Positions 31,917-40,091 of a DNA stretch of 52,471 bases are shown here, piece after piece. Position numbers and translations under genes: made by a program. The stretch lies in contig NVXV01000022.1 in assembly GCA_002734085.1 (NCBI GenBank), positions 1-52,471 on the forward strand, written 5' to 3'. Source of the stretch: Fluviicola sp. (GTDB lineage Bacteria; Bacteroidota; Bacteroidia; Flavobacteriales_D; Crocinitomicaceae). Position 1 is the first letter of the stretch. The number at the start of each line of letters is the position of its first letter. A model generated the notes under the pieces. It was given only the letters and a program-made list of their open reading frames with translations, was not told the DNA's origin and did not search any database.

Positions 31917-34900
31917 ATGAAGTATATTCTTTTGATAATCTTGTTGGTGTCTCACCTTTTCGTGTTGAGTCAGAAATACAATTTCCGATATTACGGTGCA
32001 GATGAAGGACTCCCACAACAATCAGTTTTATCAATCTTATCTGATAGAGAAGGAATTCTTCACTTAGGTACTCAAGGCGGTTTTAGTAGGTTTGATGGTA
32101 AAAAGTTCACAAACTTAAGTCAAAAAGATGGATTGAATTCTAACCATGTCACCTCAATTTATCAAGATATTGAAGGGGATTTTTGGTTAGGACATAGATA
32201 TGATGCTCCTACTTTTGTTTCGGGTGATTCTATAAAAGCGCTTACAGGTGGTTGGTCTGATTCAATTCGATCATCAACATGGGGGATAACACGCTGCTTA
32301 GACAAAATGTGGTTTGTAACAGAAAAAGAAGGACTTTTCTTTTATGATATTAATTCTGATAAAGTACTCCCATTTAAAGATGATAAGCTCAAAGACTTAA
32401 CGGTAACAACTTTGTTGACAGTAGATGACAGGTTGTACATCGGTACGAATAAGGGTGTTTTTTATCGACAAGATGGCGCACTAGAAAAATTGACAAATTC
32501 AAAAATTGATAATCTCAAAATATTGTCAATAAAACCTGATAAGTCAAATAAAAGCATACTATATTTTTTAACTACAAATAAACTCATTAAGGCTGAAGTG
32601 TCTAAGAATGATCTATCTTCAATAGAAGTAGTATTTTCTCAAAATCAAACGAATCTCACAAGCTGGAAAGACTTTGTAGTTGTCGATAAGAATGAATTCT
32701 GGATTTATTCTCAAGAAGGAGCTATCCATTTAAAAGATAGCGTATCATCGACATATACTTTGAAAAATGGTTTAGGAATGAACCATGTTGAGTCAATGGA
32801 GGTTGACCGAGAAGGTAACGTTTGGTTTGGTTTGTTTGGTCAGGGATTATATCAGTTGCTGGGGGAAGACTTTTTACAGATTGATAGTAGTATTGGATTA
32901 ATTGATGATAAGGTTACAGGCATAAGTGCTTTTAAAAATGAGGTGTGGGTTACTACTGAAGGAGGTGTTTCCAGAATCTTCTATCAAACTGAGAAAAGAG
33001 TGAAAATAGAGAGAATTAAGAACTATACGTCCAGAGATAAATTAATCGAAAATGAGGTTTTTGCTGTTGTAAACAATAGTCGAGGTGACTTTCTGCTATC
33101 TTCAATGAATGGAGTGGTATATTATGATAGGGGCCGAGATAAGTTTAATCAATTCAGTTCAAGTAAATATGGTTTAACAACATTTAATATCACGGTAGAG
33201 ATAGATGATGATGATAATATTTGGTTGGGCAGTTTAGGGAATGGAGCTTCAAAATTCCGAATCAATGAGCAAGGTCTTCCAGCCGATGTTGAAATTTTCA
33301 ATGCTAAAAACGGTTTTTTTAGTGATGAGATATGGAAAGTCTTTAACGATTCAAAAGGTCGAATTTGGTTTGGTTCAAATGATCAAGGTTTAGCAAAATA
33401 TGAAAAAGGGGATTTCAAATATTTTGGAGTAGAGGAAGGATTAACGAACGAACGACCAGGTTCAATTACTGAAGATATAAACGGTAATATTTGGTTAGGT
33501 ACAATTGGGGGCGGAGTATTTAAGTATGATGGTACATCATTTGTTAATTATACTTCTGATGATGGTATTCAGGCAGATAACCCCTATTTTGTTGCTGCCG
33601 ATGACCTAGGTAATATTTGGATTGGTTCGAATAGAGGTGTTGATAGGCTAAATGTTGACACGGAGCAAATCGATTTTTTTGGTAAATCACAAGGATTTAA
33701 AGGAGTTGAGACAAATCAAAATGCATTTTTTAAAGATAATAATGGTACTATGTGGTTTGGTACAATCGATGGAGTCATGCAGTGCTTCCCTCAAAGAATT
33801 AAACCCTCAAAAACTCCTCCCCTTATTTTTATAGAAGGTGTTCGAATTTATTTAATGAAAAAAGAATTAACTGAAGGTGTTCTATTAGAATATAATGAAA
33901 ACCATATTACATTTGATTTTAATGGGATACATTACGGATCACCTGACGATGTAGAGTTTTCATTTAAACTTGAAGGCTTTGATGACGTTTGGTCTCCAGT
34001 GACAAAGGAAAATGCAGCAACTTATTCTAATTTGCCGCCAGGGGATTATACTTTTTTTGTTAAAGCAAAAAATCGATCTGGAGTTTGGAGTGAGCCTGCT
34101 GAGTTCTCGGTTCGTATTTCGCCGCCTTTTTGGGAAACATGGTGGTTTCAAACTTTTGTTTTTGTAGCGCTAATCTGCATAGTTTTTATTGTATTTAGGT
34201 TCAGAACCAGAAAATTAAGAAAACAACGTGAATTACTTAAAAAATTAGTCAATCAACGAACGTTAGAGTTAAAAGAAGAAAAGGATAAAGTAGAACTATT
34301 TAATCTTAAGTTGAGTTCTCAAAATGAATTGTTAGCCATTAAAAATAAAGATATTACCGATAGTATTCGTTATGCTGAGCGAATTCAAAACGGAATGTTG
34401 CCTGGTGATAAAGAGATTGCTGAGATCCTGCCTCAAAGTTTTGTGTTGTACCTTCCAAGAGATATAGTAAGTGGTGATTTTTACTGGTGTACCAAGAAAG
34501 ATGATATTACTTGCTTTGCTGCTATAGATTGTACGGGACATGGCGTTCCTGGGGCTTTTATGTCACTTATCGGGAATGATCTGTTGAACCAAGTAGCAAA
34601 TAACCCTGAGTTGGATAATACCGGAAAGCTCTTAGCCACAATGCATGTTAAATTGAAAAAGTACTTCTTGAGAGAAGGTGGTACTAATGTTAATGATGGT
34701 ATGGATATGGCAATTTGTGCAATTAAACCCAGTAATATTTTAGAGTTTTCAGGAGCGAAAAGACCCTTGTATCTTGTTCGAGATAATGAGGTGCACATCT
34801 TTAAAGGTGATCGTTATTCGATCGGGGAATCTTTTGAGGAAGATGTAGCGTTTACAACGAATGAAATTAGTTTGGTAAAAGGAGATATGATATACATTTT

Positions 34901-35096
34901 TAGTGATGGTTATCAAGATCAATTTGGTGGTGGAAATGGAAAGAAATTTATGGTTAAACAACTACGAAATTTACTTATTGAGATTTCTGATAAACCATTA
35001 GAAAAACAAAAACAAATTCTTCTTGATACTTTTAATAACTGGAAAGGGACGCACGAACAAGTTGATGATATTCTTATTTGGGGAGTTCGGATCTGA
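31917..35096 (+). CDS. Two-component-type propeller sensor with SpoIIE/PP2C phosphatase output
   Basis: The 1059-residue protein has a signal peptide (1-18) and a periplasmic double propeller of Reg_prop repeats (for example DFWLGHRYD, NIWLGSLGNGASKF, RIWFGSNDQGLAKYE, NIWLGTIGGGVFKYD). A Y_Y_Y domain follows (about 665-745), then one transmembrane helix (about 755-773), a coiled coil (780-830) and a SpoIIE-type phosphatase. The metal-binding acidic residues are visible in GDFYW, AIDCTGHGVPGAFMS, DGMDMAICAI, FSDGYQDQFGG and QVDDILIW. It would sense an envelope signal and dephosphorylate a serine or threonine target, typically an anti-anti-sigma factor. No such partner is in the window. Confidence 0.92.
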   Translation: MKYILLIILLVSHLFVLSQKYNFRYYGADEGLPQQSVLSILSDREGILHLGTQGGFSRFDGKKFTNLSQKDGLNSNHVTSIYQDIEGDFWLGHRYDAPTFVSGDSIKALTGGWSDSIRSSTWGITRCLDKMWFVTEKEGLFFYDINSDKVLPFKDDKLKDLTVTTLLTVDDRLYIGTNKGVFYRQDGALEKLTNSKIDNLKILSIKPDKSNKSILYFLTTNKLIKAEVSKNDLSSIEVVFSQNQTNLTSWKDFVVVDKNEFWIYSQEGAIHLKDSVSSTYTLKNGLGMNHVESMEVDREGNVWFGLFGQGLYQLLGEDFLQIDSSIGLIDDKVTGISAFKNEVWVTTEGGVSRIFYQTEKRVKIERIKNYTSRDKLIENEVFAVVNNSRGDFLLSSMNGVVYYDRGRDKFNQFSSSKYGLTTFNITVEIDDDDNIWLGSLGNGASKFRINEQGLPADVEIFNAKNGFFSDEIWKVFNDSKGRIWFGSNDQGLAKYEKGDFKYFGVEEGLTNERPGSITEDINGNIWLGTIGGGVFKYDGTSFVNYTSDDGIQADNPYFVAADDLGNIWIGSNRGVDRLNVDTEQIDFFGKSQGFKGVETNQNAFFKDNNGTMWFGTIDGVMQCFPQRIKPSKTPPLIFIEGVRIYLMKKELTEGVLLEYNENHITFDFNGIHYGSPDDVEFSFKLEGFDDVWSPVTKENAATYSNLPPGDYTFFVKAKNRSGVWSEPAEFSVRISPPFWETWWFQTFVFVALICIVFIVFRFRTRKLRKQRELLKKLVNQRTLELKEEKDKVELFNLKLSSQNELLAIKNKDITDSIRYAERIQNGMLPGDKEIAEILPQSFVLYLPRDIVSGDFYWCTKKDDITCFAAIDCTGHGVPGAFMSLIGNDLLNQVANNPELDNTGKLLATMHVKLKKYFLREGGTNVNDGMDMAICAIKPSNILEFSGAKRPLYLVRDNEVHIFKGDRYSIGESFEEDVAFTTNEISLVKGDMIYIFSDGYQDQFGGGNGKKFMVKQLRNLLIEISDKPLEKQKQILLDTFNNWKGTHEQVDDILIWGVRI

Positions 35097-35110
35097 AAAA
35101 ATAAATAAAA

Positions 35111-35311
35111 TTATTCATTCTCCTCCAAAGTGAATATATCCTCAACATTAACATTTACCAATTTTGCAATTTTTAAAGCAACCAATAGTGAGGGGTTGTA
35201 CTTGTCTTTTTCGATAGCATTGATTGTTTGTCGACTTACTCCCACTTTTTGAGCTAAGTCCTCTTGGGTAAGATCATGAATTGCGCGATGTACTTTTAAA
35301 CTATTCTTCAT
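35111..35311 (-). CDS. XRE-family helix-turn-helix regulator
   Basis: The 66-residue protein is one HTH_3 domain: KVHRAIHDLTQEDLAQKVGVSRQTINAIEKDKYNPSLLVALKIAKLV, ending in a short acidic tail. Such minimal regulators are often partners of a four-TM membrane protein, and here one lies immediately upstream, overlapping by 11 bp. The pair is probably an autoregulated unit. AGTAAA-type inverted repeats near 35800-35853 are candidate operators. Confidence 0.92.
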   Translation of the reverse strand: MKNSLKVHRAIHDLTQEDLAQKVGVSRQTINAIEKDKYNPSLLVALKIAKLVNVNVEDIFTLEENE

Positions 35312-35789
35312 TGAGAGACTTTTTTAGCTGAAATAACTTAAATTCGAAACGAACTATGTAAATTATTAAGATAGTGAATACATTTAAGACTAGTATGTTT
35401 AGATAGAAGAGCCCAAAAGTAAAAAGTGTTAGTAAAATAAATAAGAAAAAGTGCGCGTAAGTTGCCCATAAAAGTGATTCAAGCCTTATTTTTTGAATTA
35501 ATTCATCTTCCGATTCTCTTTTTGAAAAACCAAAAAAGAGTAAGCCTAAAAGTAAAAGAACACTTATGACTTCATACCTGAAATCATCCTCTAATATGCT
35601 GAAAAATGTATTTTGTTCTCTCGTTTGATCGAATGGAATGCCTGAGTCATATAATGCAAGAACACTTATGTTCTGCAAAAATGAAAGGCCTCCAAACATA
35701 AGATCAACTGTCCATAGTAAGAGAGCTAAAACTACCAGTACTAACCCTATTTTACGATAACTTTTTGGGAATAATGTTGTTGCTTTCAT
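35301..35789 (-). CDS. Four-TM membrane protein paired with the XRE regulator
   Basis: The 162-residue protein has about four transmembrane helices (roughly 13-33, 70-88, 106-124, 125-146). Between helices two and three it carries FSKRESEDELIQKIRLESL, a segment I recognise from membrane partners of small XRE regulators in Bacteroidota. The ATG at 35789 is chosen over an upstream TTG (35825) because the latter has no nearby promoter support and would prepend a charged extension. The biochemical role is unknown; the pair is often thought to link membrane state to transcription, but this is inference. Confidence 0.8.
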   Translation of the reverse strand: MKATTLFPKSYRKIGLVLVVLALLLWTVDLMFGGLSFLQNISVLALYDSGIPFDQTREQNTFFSILEDDFRYEVISVLLLLGLLFFGFSKRESEDELIQKIRLESLLWATYAHFFLFILLTLFTFGLFYLNILVLNVFTILIIYIVRFEFKLFQLKKSLNEE

Positions 35790-35799
35790 ATTAATTTTT

Positions 35800-35853
35800 T
35801 TACTAAAGTAATAAATTTTATTCAAAAAGTAAAAAATATTTTACAAAAAGTAA
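35800..35853 (-). promoter_or_regulatory. Cluster of TTACT/GTAAAA inverted repeats, candidate operator of the XRE pair
   Basis: Three related symmetrical or direct sites lie upstream of the membrane/XRE pair. TTACT-N2-AGTAA is centred near 35806, GTAAAA-N4-TTTTAC lies at 35829-35844, and CAAAAAGTAAA occurs twice (35823 and 35844). A further inverted TTTACTTTT lies at 35873-35881 on the glyS side. Confidence 0.4.
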
Positions 35854-35908
35854 ATGATAACATGCTTAATTCTTTACTTTTCAGAATATTTTCATTCTAA
35901 AAATATAT

Positions 35909-35916
35909 TAACTTTG
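35909..35916 (+). promoter_or_regulatory. Putative -7 box TAACTTTG, leaderless position (glyS)
   Basis: TAACTTTG is followed by GCGCCC-like bases, with only 5 nt before the glyS ATG, so the start codon would be at or next to the transcript start. Confidence 0.55.
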
Positions 35917-35921
35917 CGCCC

Positions 35922-37463
35922 ATGGATAAAAAAGAAGACAAACTCAAAGAAGTAATTTCACACGCAAAGGAATACGGATATGTATTCCCATCTTCAGAAA
36001 TATATGATGGTTTAACAGCTACTTATGACTACGGTCAGCTTGGTGCTGAACTAAAAAATAACATCAAAAATTATTGGTGGACTGCAATGGTGCAGATGAA
36101 TGAAGAGATTGTCGGATTAGATGCTGCGATTTTTATGCACCCAAAAACATGGCAAGCTTCAGGTCATACTGAAGCCTTCAATGATCCAATGATCGACAAC
36201 AAAGATTCAAAAAAGCGCTATCGAGCAGATGTTCTTGTTGAAGAACATATTGAAAAATATCGCGATAAAATCAAGAAAGATGTTGCTAAAGGAAAAAAAC
36301 GATTTGGAGACGATTTTGATGAGGTTCAATTTTTAGCGACAAACCCAAATGTTAAGCGGAGTCAAGATAAAATTGATGCACTAGAAGCACAATTGACTGA
36401 AATCCTTGAAAGTGATGATCTTTCAGCACTCAAAGGAATGATTGAAGAATTAGGGATAGCATGTCCTGTTGCTGGATCTAAGAACTGGACAGATGTTCGT
36501 CAGTTTAATTTAATGTTTTCTACTGAATTAGGCTCTGTCGCTGGTGATGCAGCTAAAATCTATTTACGTCCTGAAACAGCACAAGGTATTTTTGTAAACT
36601 TTGGGAATGTTCAAAAAACGAGTCGCTTAAAGGTGCCTTTTGGAATTGCTCAAATCGGGAAAGCGTTTAGAAATGAGATAGTGGCGCGTCAGTTCATTTT
36701 TCGTATGCGTGAGTTTGAACAAATGGAAATGCAATATTTTGTACGTCCAGGTGAAGAGCTTAAATGGTATGAATACTGGAAGGAAAAAAGAAATAAATGG
36801 CACAAAGCACTTGGATTAGGAGAGGAGTTCTACCGAGACCACAATCACATTAAGTTAGCACATTATGCAAATGCCGCTTCTGATATTGAGTTCGATTTCC
36901 CTATGGGTTTCAAAGAGCTTGAAGGAATTCATTCTAGAACAGATTTTGATTTAAAGAAGCACGAAGAATTCTCAGGTAAGAAACTGCAGTTTTTTGATCC
37001 AGAGTTGAATAAAAATTATGTCCCATACGTAATTGAAACTTCAGTAGGACTAGACAGAATGTTTTTAGCCGTGTTTAGTGCTGCACTAAAAAATGAAACA
37101 CTAGAAGATGGTTCAGAACGTGTTGTTTTGTCGATCCCACCAGCATTGGCGCCATACAAGGTTGCCGTAATGCCTTTAACCAAGAAGGATGGGCTTCCCG
37201 ACAAAGCAAGAGAGATTATTGATGAATTGAAGTTTGATTTTAATTGTCAATATGATGAGAAAGATTCGATTGGTAAACGCTACCGTCGCCAAGATGCGAT
37301 AGGCACTCCTTATCATGTAACAGTGGATCATCAAACATTAGAAGACAACACAGTTACAATCCGTGATCGTGACACGATGGAGCAGGTCAGAGTTGCTATT
37401 ACAGATTTACATGGTATTATAGATGAGAAGGTGAGTATGAAAAAGTTATTGAAAATGGGTTAA
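35922..37463 (+). CDS. glyS: Glycyl-tRNA synthetase (alpha2 type)
   Basis: This class II enzyme charges tRNA-Gly. The 513-residue protein is of the homodimeric eukaryotic/archaeal-like type found in Bacteroidota, not the alpha2beta2 type. Visible motifs are the N-terminal GYVFPSSEIYDGLTATYDYG, the class II motif 2 region GIAQIGKAFRNEI, and ETSVGLDRMFLAVF (motif 3). The C-terminal anticodon-binding domain holds YKVAVMPLTKKDGLPDKA and RRQDAIGTPYHVTVD. It appears to be leaderless and monocistronic. A 42-bp palindrome follows the stop by 8 nt. Confidence 0.98.
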   Translation: MDKKEDKLKEVISHAKEYGYVFPSSEIYDGLTATYDYGQLGAELKNNIKNYWWTAMVQMNEEIVGLDAAIFMHPKTWQASGHTEAFNDPMIDNKDSKKRYRADVLVEEHIEKYRDKIKKDVAKGKKRFGDDFDEVQFLATNPNVKRSQDKIDALEAQLTEILESDDLSALKGMIEELGIACPVAGSKNWTDVRQFNLMFSTELGSVAGDAAKIYLRPETAQGIFVNFGNVQKTSRLKVPFGIAQIGKAFRNEIVARQFIFRMREFEQMEMQYFVRPGEELKWYEYWKEKRNKWHKALGLGEEFYRDHNHIKLAHYANAASDIEFDFPMGFKELEGIHSRTDFDLKKHEEFSGKKLQFFDPELNKNYVPYVIETSVGLDRMFLAVFSAALKNETLEDGSERVVLSIPPALAPYKVAVMPLTKKDGLPDKAREIIDELKFDFNCQYDEKDSIGKRYRRQDAIGTPYHVTVDHQTLEDNTVTIRDRDTMEQVRVAITDLHGIIDEKVSMKKLLKMG

Positions 37464-37470
37464 TATATTT

Positions 37471-37512
37471 TTTTAGGTAGGGACGTATTGCAATACGTCC
37501 CTACCTAAAAAT
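37471..37512. repeat. Perfect 42-bp palindrome between glyS and alr (REP-like)
   Basis: Every base pairs with its mirror about the centre at 37491/37492. The left arm is TTTTTAGGTAGGGACGTATTG. Because the T run is at the 5' edge and the A run at the 3' edge, it does not look like a normal intrinsic terminator on either strand, although it may still block RNA decay or stop transcription from both genes that end here. Confidence 0.8.
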
Positions 37513-37514
37513 TA

Positions 37515-38666
37515 TCAGACAATTACCCTAGGAATAGCCTTATCAATTCTTGTAAGTAATTCATAGTTAAGAGTGTCACTCAGATTTCCAAAGTGCTTAA
37601 CATTTATGGATTTATCGCCATGTCTTCCAATTATAATCACTTCGTCGTTAATTGAAACGTCGACATTGGAGGCATCAATTAAAAACATATTCATATTTAC
37701 TATACCGACTACACTGAGACGAACTCCATTTACGATTACTCGGCCTGTATTACTAAGACTTCTATTAAACCCGTAGCCATAGCCAACTGGGACAGATGCA
37801 ATCTTCATATCGGTTTCGGCTAAGTATGAATTTCCATAACCAATGAACTCTCCCGACTCAACAAATGAAATATCAGTAATCCTCGATTTCCAGCTCAAAA
37901 CTCTTTTAAGTGGAGATTTTTGAGTTTTGTTTTTGATTTTGTAAGTCAGTTCCATCTCTGTACTTGGCCAAAGACCATACGTTAAGATTCCGATCCTTAC
38001 GAGGTCGTGATTAAACTCTGGATAGGCTAGAATTGCTGCACTGCATGAAGAGTGCACATTTTGTGGTATCAAGTTGTTGTCTCTGAATACACTTAATCCA
38101 TTTAAAAATACCTCCTGTTGATCTTGAATCCTTTTATAATTAGCAGAGCTTTCAGCACCTGCGAAATGGGTACATAAACCCTGAAGTATATAATTGTCTT
38201 TTTCTTTTCTTAAATAATCTATTAATTCTTCCCAGTCTGTCTTACTATATCCATGGCGATTCATACCCGTTTCTAATTCAACGTGAATACAAACTTTTAT
38301 TTTTTGTTTGATGCCTTCTTCAACGAGTTTTTTAAGTGTGTGAAAATTGTACACAAAACACTCTATTTGTTTTTCTACAACCCATGGTAAATCTTCATTA
38401 GAAATATCTCCCATAATCATTATAGTAGATTTTTTACGAGTAGCTTGATAGACTTCTCTAGCTTCAAAAGAGCTAAAGACTGAAAAATGCCTAACACCAT
38501 TATTCTCTAGTTCAGGAACCATTTGTTCTATGCTATGACCATAGGCGTTTGCTTTGACAACACAAGATAGTTTCACACCTTTCCCAATCTGACTTCTGAT
38601 GAAGTCTACATTGTTTGCAATTGCATTTTTATCGAGTTCTACGATTGAACTATTATTCTGTATCAT
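37515..38666 (-). CDS. alr: Alanine racemase (PLP-dependent, fold-type III)
   Basis: Alanine racemase supplies D-alanine for peptidoglycan. The 383-residue product stands alone, unlike the MurF-Alr fusions of some Bacteroidota. The PLP lysine is in SCVVKANAYGHS and the catalytic Tyr is probably in FIGYGNSYLAE. The family blocks VGYADGYxR and RVCMDQ are changed to VGYGYGFNR and GIVNMNMF, so the substrate entry region differs from the classical enzyme. A related racemase specificity is therefore possible. Its start overlaps the upstream M20 gene by 4 nt (ATGA). Both stops of the convergent pair flank the 42-bp palindrome. Confidence 0.85.
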   Translation of the reverse strand: MIQNNSSIVELDKNAIANNVDFIRSQIGKGVKLSCVVKANAYGHSIEQMVPELENNGVRHFSVFSSFEAREVYQATRKKSTIMIMGDISNEDLPWVVEKQIECFVYNFHTLKKLVEEGIKQKIKVCIHVELETGMNRHGYSKTDWEELIDYLRKEKDNYILQGLCTHFAGAESSANYKRIQDQQEVFLNGLSVFRDNNLIPQNVHSSCSAAILAYPEFNHDLVRIGILTYGLWPSTEMELTYKIKNKTQKSPLKRVLSWKSRITDISFVESGEFIGYGNSYLAETDMKIASVPVGYGYGFNRSLSNTGRVIVNGVRLSVVGIVNMNMFLIDASNVDVSINDEVIIIGRHGDKSINVKHFGNLSDTLNYELLTRIDKAIPRVIV

Positions 38667-39790
38667 TTAGAAAGTTGTTTTGCGAGTTCAGTAAATAAAT
38701 CAACTGCGGTAGTTATAATTTCATCTGGAAAATCGTATCTGTTGTCATGGAGATTGAATGTTTCTTCACCAGACCCAATTCCAAACATGGCGCCATCATA
38801 ATGCTGTGTTATTAGCCCAAAATCTTCTCCCCAGTCAAAAGGGGTTTCTTTTTCAATATATTTTAAATCCATTTTCTTACAACTACTTTGTATAGTATCA
38901 ACAACGCCCTTATTGTTAATGTTTGCTGAAAAGGATTCGAGCCAATTGATTTTGTAATCTAATGTATGTTGAGACGCTATCTGTTCAATACTATTTTCAA
39001 TTTTCTTTTTTTGAGTACTGAAATAGTCAAAGTCTGTACTTCGGATTGTATATCCAATTTGACCTTTTCCTGCAGATGTTCCATAGGCTGCTTCTCCCAT
39101 TTTTATATGAATAGGAGCCACAACAAAATAGTTTGACTTATCCATATCTGGCTGATGCAATGCGCTAAAATACGTGATGATTTCTGCTATTGCATTTGAT
39201 GGGTTGATGCCTTTGTCTGGTTCCCCGGCATGACTCGTTCTTCCGGTGAGTTCAATATTTATACTTTCTACAGAAGGTGTGAAAACATCTTCTTTACAGA
39301 TAATTGAACTTAGCGGATATCCAGGTACATTGTGTAAAGCTAACGCATAATCGATATCAAATTGATCTAAAAATTTGGAGTCTAACACTGCTTTAGCTCC
39401 TTTGCCAGTTTCTTCAGCGGATTGAAATAGAATTAGAAATCTCCCAAATTTGGGTGTATTTTCAGCCAGGACTTTGGCTAGTCCCAACATAATTGTCATA
39501 TGACCGTCATGTCCGCATTTATGTGATATGCCTTGAGAGCTTGAAGCATAATCAAAATTATTTTCTTCCTGAATAGGTAGCGCATCCAGTTCACATCGAA
39601 AGAGAATAGTTTTGCCTTTAGCGTCACCATTGATCTCGACAAGAATACTATGTTGTGAAAACCCTTGATGAATTTTTAAGTTTCTAATACTCTTAAGTTG
39701 TTTAGCTATATAGTCAGCTGTTTCAGATTCTTTACCTGAAATTTCGGGGTGCTGGTGTAAATACTTTCGAATTTTACTTAAGTCATCCAT
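38663..39790 (-). CDS. M20-family amidohydrolase / N-acyl amino acid hydrolase
   Basis: M20 amidohydrolases cleave acyl groups or amide bonds of amino acids and peptides with two metal ions. The protein begins MDDLSKIRKYLHQHPEIS, as many YxeP/hippurate hydrolase relatives do. Metal and catalytic residues are visible in HKCGHDGHMTIML, QSAEETGKGAKAVLD, ALHNVPGYP and, at the C-terminus, ETFNLHDNRYDFP. The dimerisation domain contains HAGEPDKGINPSNAI. An ATG at 39802 is an alternative start, 4 codons longer. It overlaps alr by 4 nt, hinting at a joint role in D-amino-acid or peptide turnover. Confidence 0.9.
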   Translation of the reverse strand: MDDLSKIRKYLHQHPEISGKESETADYIAKQLKSIRNLKIHQGFSQHSILVEINGDAKGKTILFRCELDALPIQEENNFDYASSSQGISHKCGHDGHMTIMLGLAKVLAENTPKFGRFLILFQSAEETGKGAKAVLDSKFLDQFDIDYALALHNVPGYPLSSIICKEDVFTPSVESINIELTGRTSHAGEPDKGINPSNAIAEIITYFSALHQPDMDKSNYFVVAPIHIKMGEAAYGTSAGKGQIGYTIRSTDFDYFSTQKKKIENSIEQIASQHTLDYKINWLESFSANINNKGVVDTIQSSCKKMDLKYIEKETPFDWGEDFGLITQHYDGAMFGIGSGEETFNLHDNRYDFPDEIITTAVDLFTELAKQLSK

Positions 39791-39866
39791 ATAGTAACAC
39801 ATTTACCCCTATAATATAGTAAATTAATGTGTTTTGGAAGTCTGAATAATGTTCTTTTAACGGAAC

Positions 39867-40091
39867 TTAGTGTTTAATTACTTTTGATTTTATTAACCTC
39901 ACACTCTCAATTACCAGCCAAATCCATGGCGCTCCGTGCATTACTAGATCAAACCAATCCATTGCTTGCATGCCTTCAGCTCCACCTAAAACCCAACGTA
40001 TTTTCCCGAAGAAATGAGGTTCTGGTGCAAATGGAGCAAGTCCCAAGGTAAGTGTAGCCAGCAATGCGAGAAAAAAACTATTGTTTTTCAT
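39867..40091 (-). CDS. Small membrane protein coupled to the hydroxylase gene
   Basis: The 74-residue protein has two hydrophobic segments (about 5-21 and 45-66) separated by EPHFFGKIRWVLGGAEGMQAMDWFD. The preferred ATG at 40091 lies inside the last codons of the hydroxylase gene (14-nt overlap). The longer frame from 40118 starts at TTG and is less likely. The tight coupling suggests a shared function with the di-iron hydroxylase. I do not recognise a domain. Confidence 0.7.
   Translation of the reverse strand: MKNNSFFLALLATLTLGLAPFAPEPHFFGKIRWVLGGAEGMQAMDWFDLVMHGAPWIWLVIESVRLIKSKVIKH

Noticed and set aside
37471-37512. Ordinary rho-independent terminator of glyS
   Set aside because: The T run lies before, not after, the stem on both strands, so I listed it as a palindromic repeat instead.
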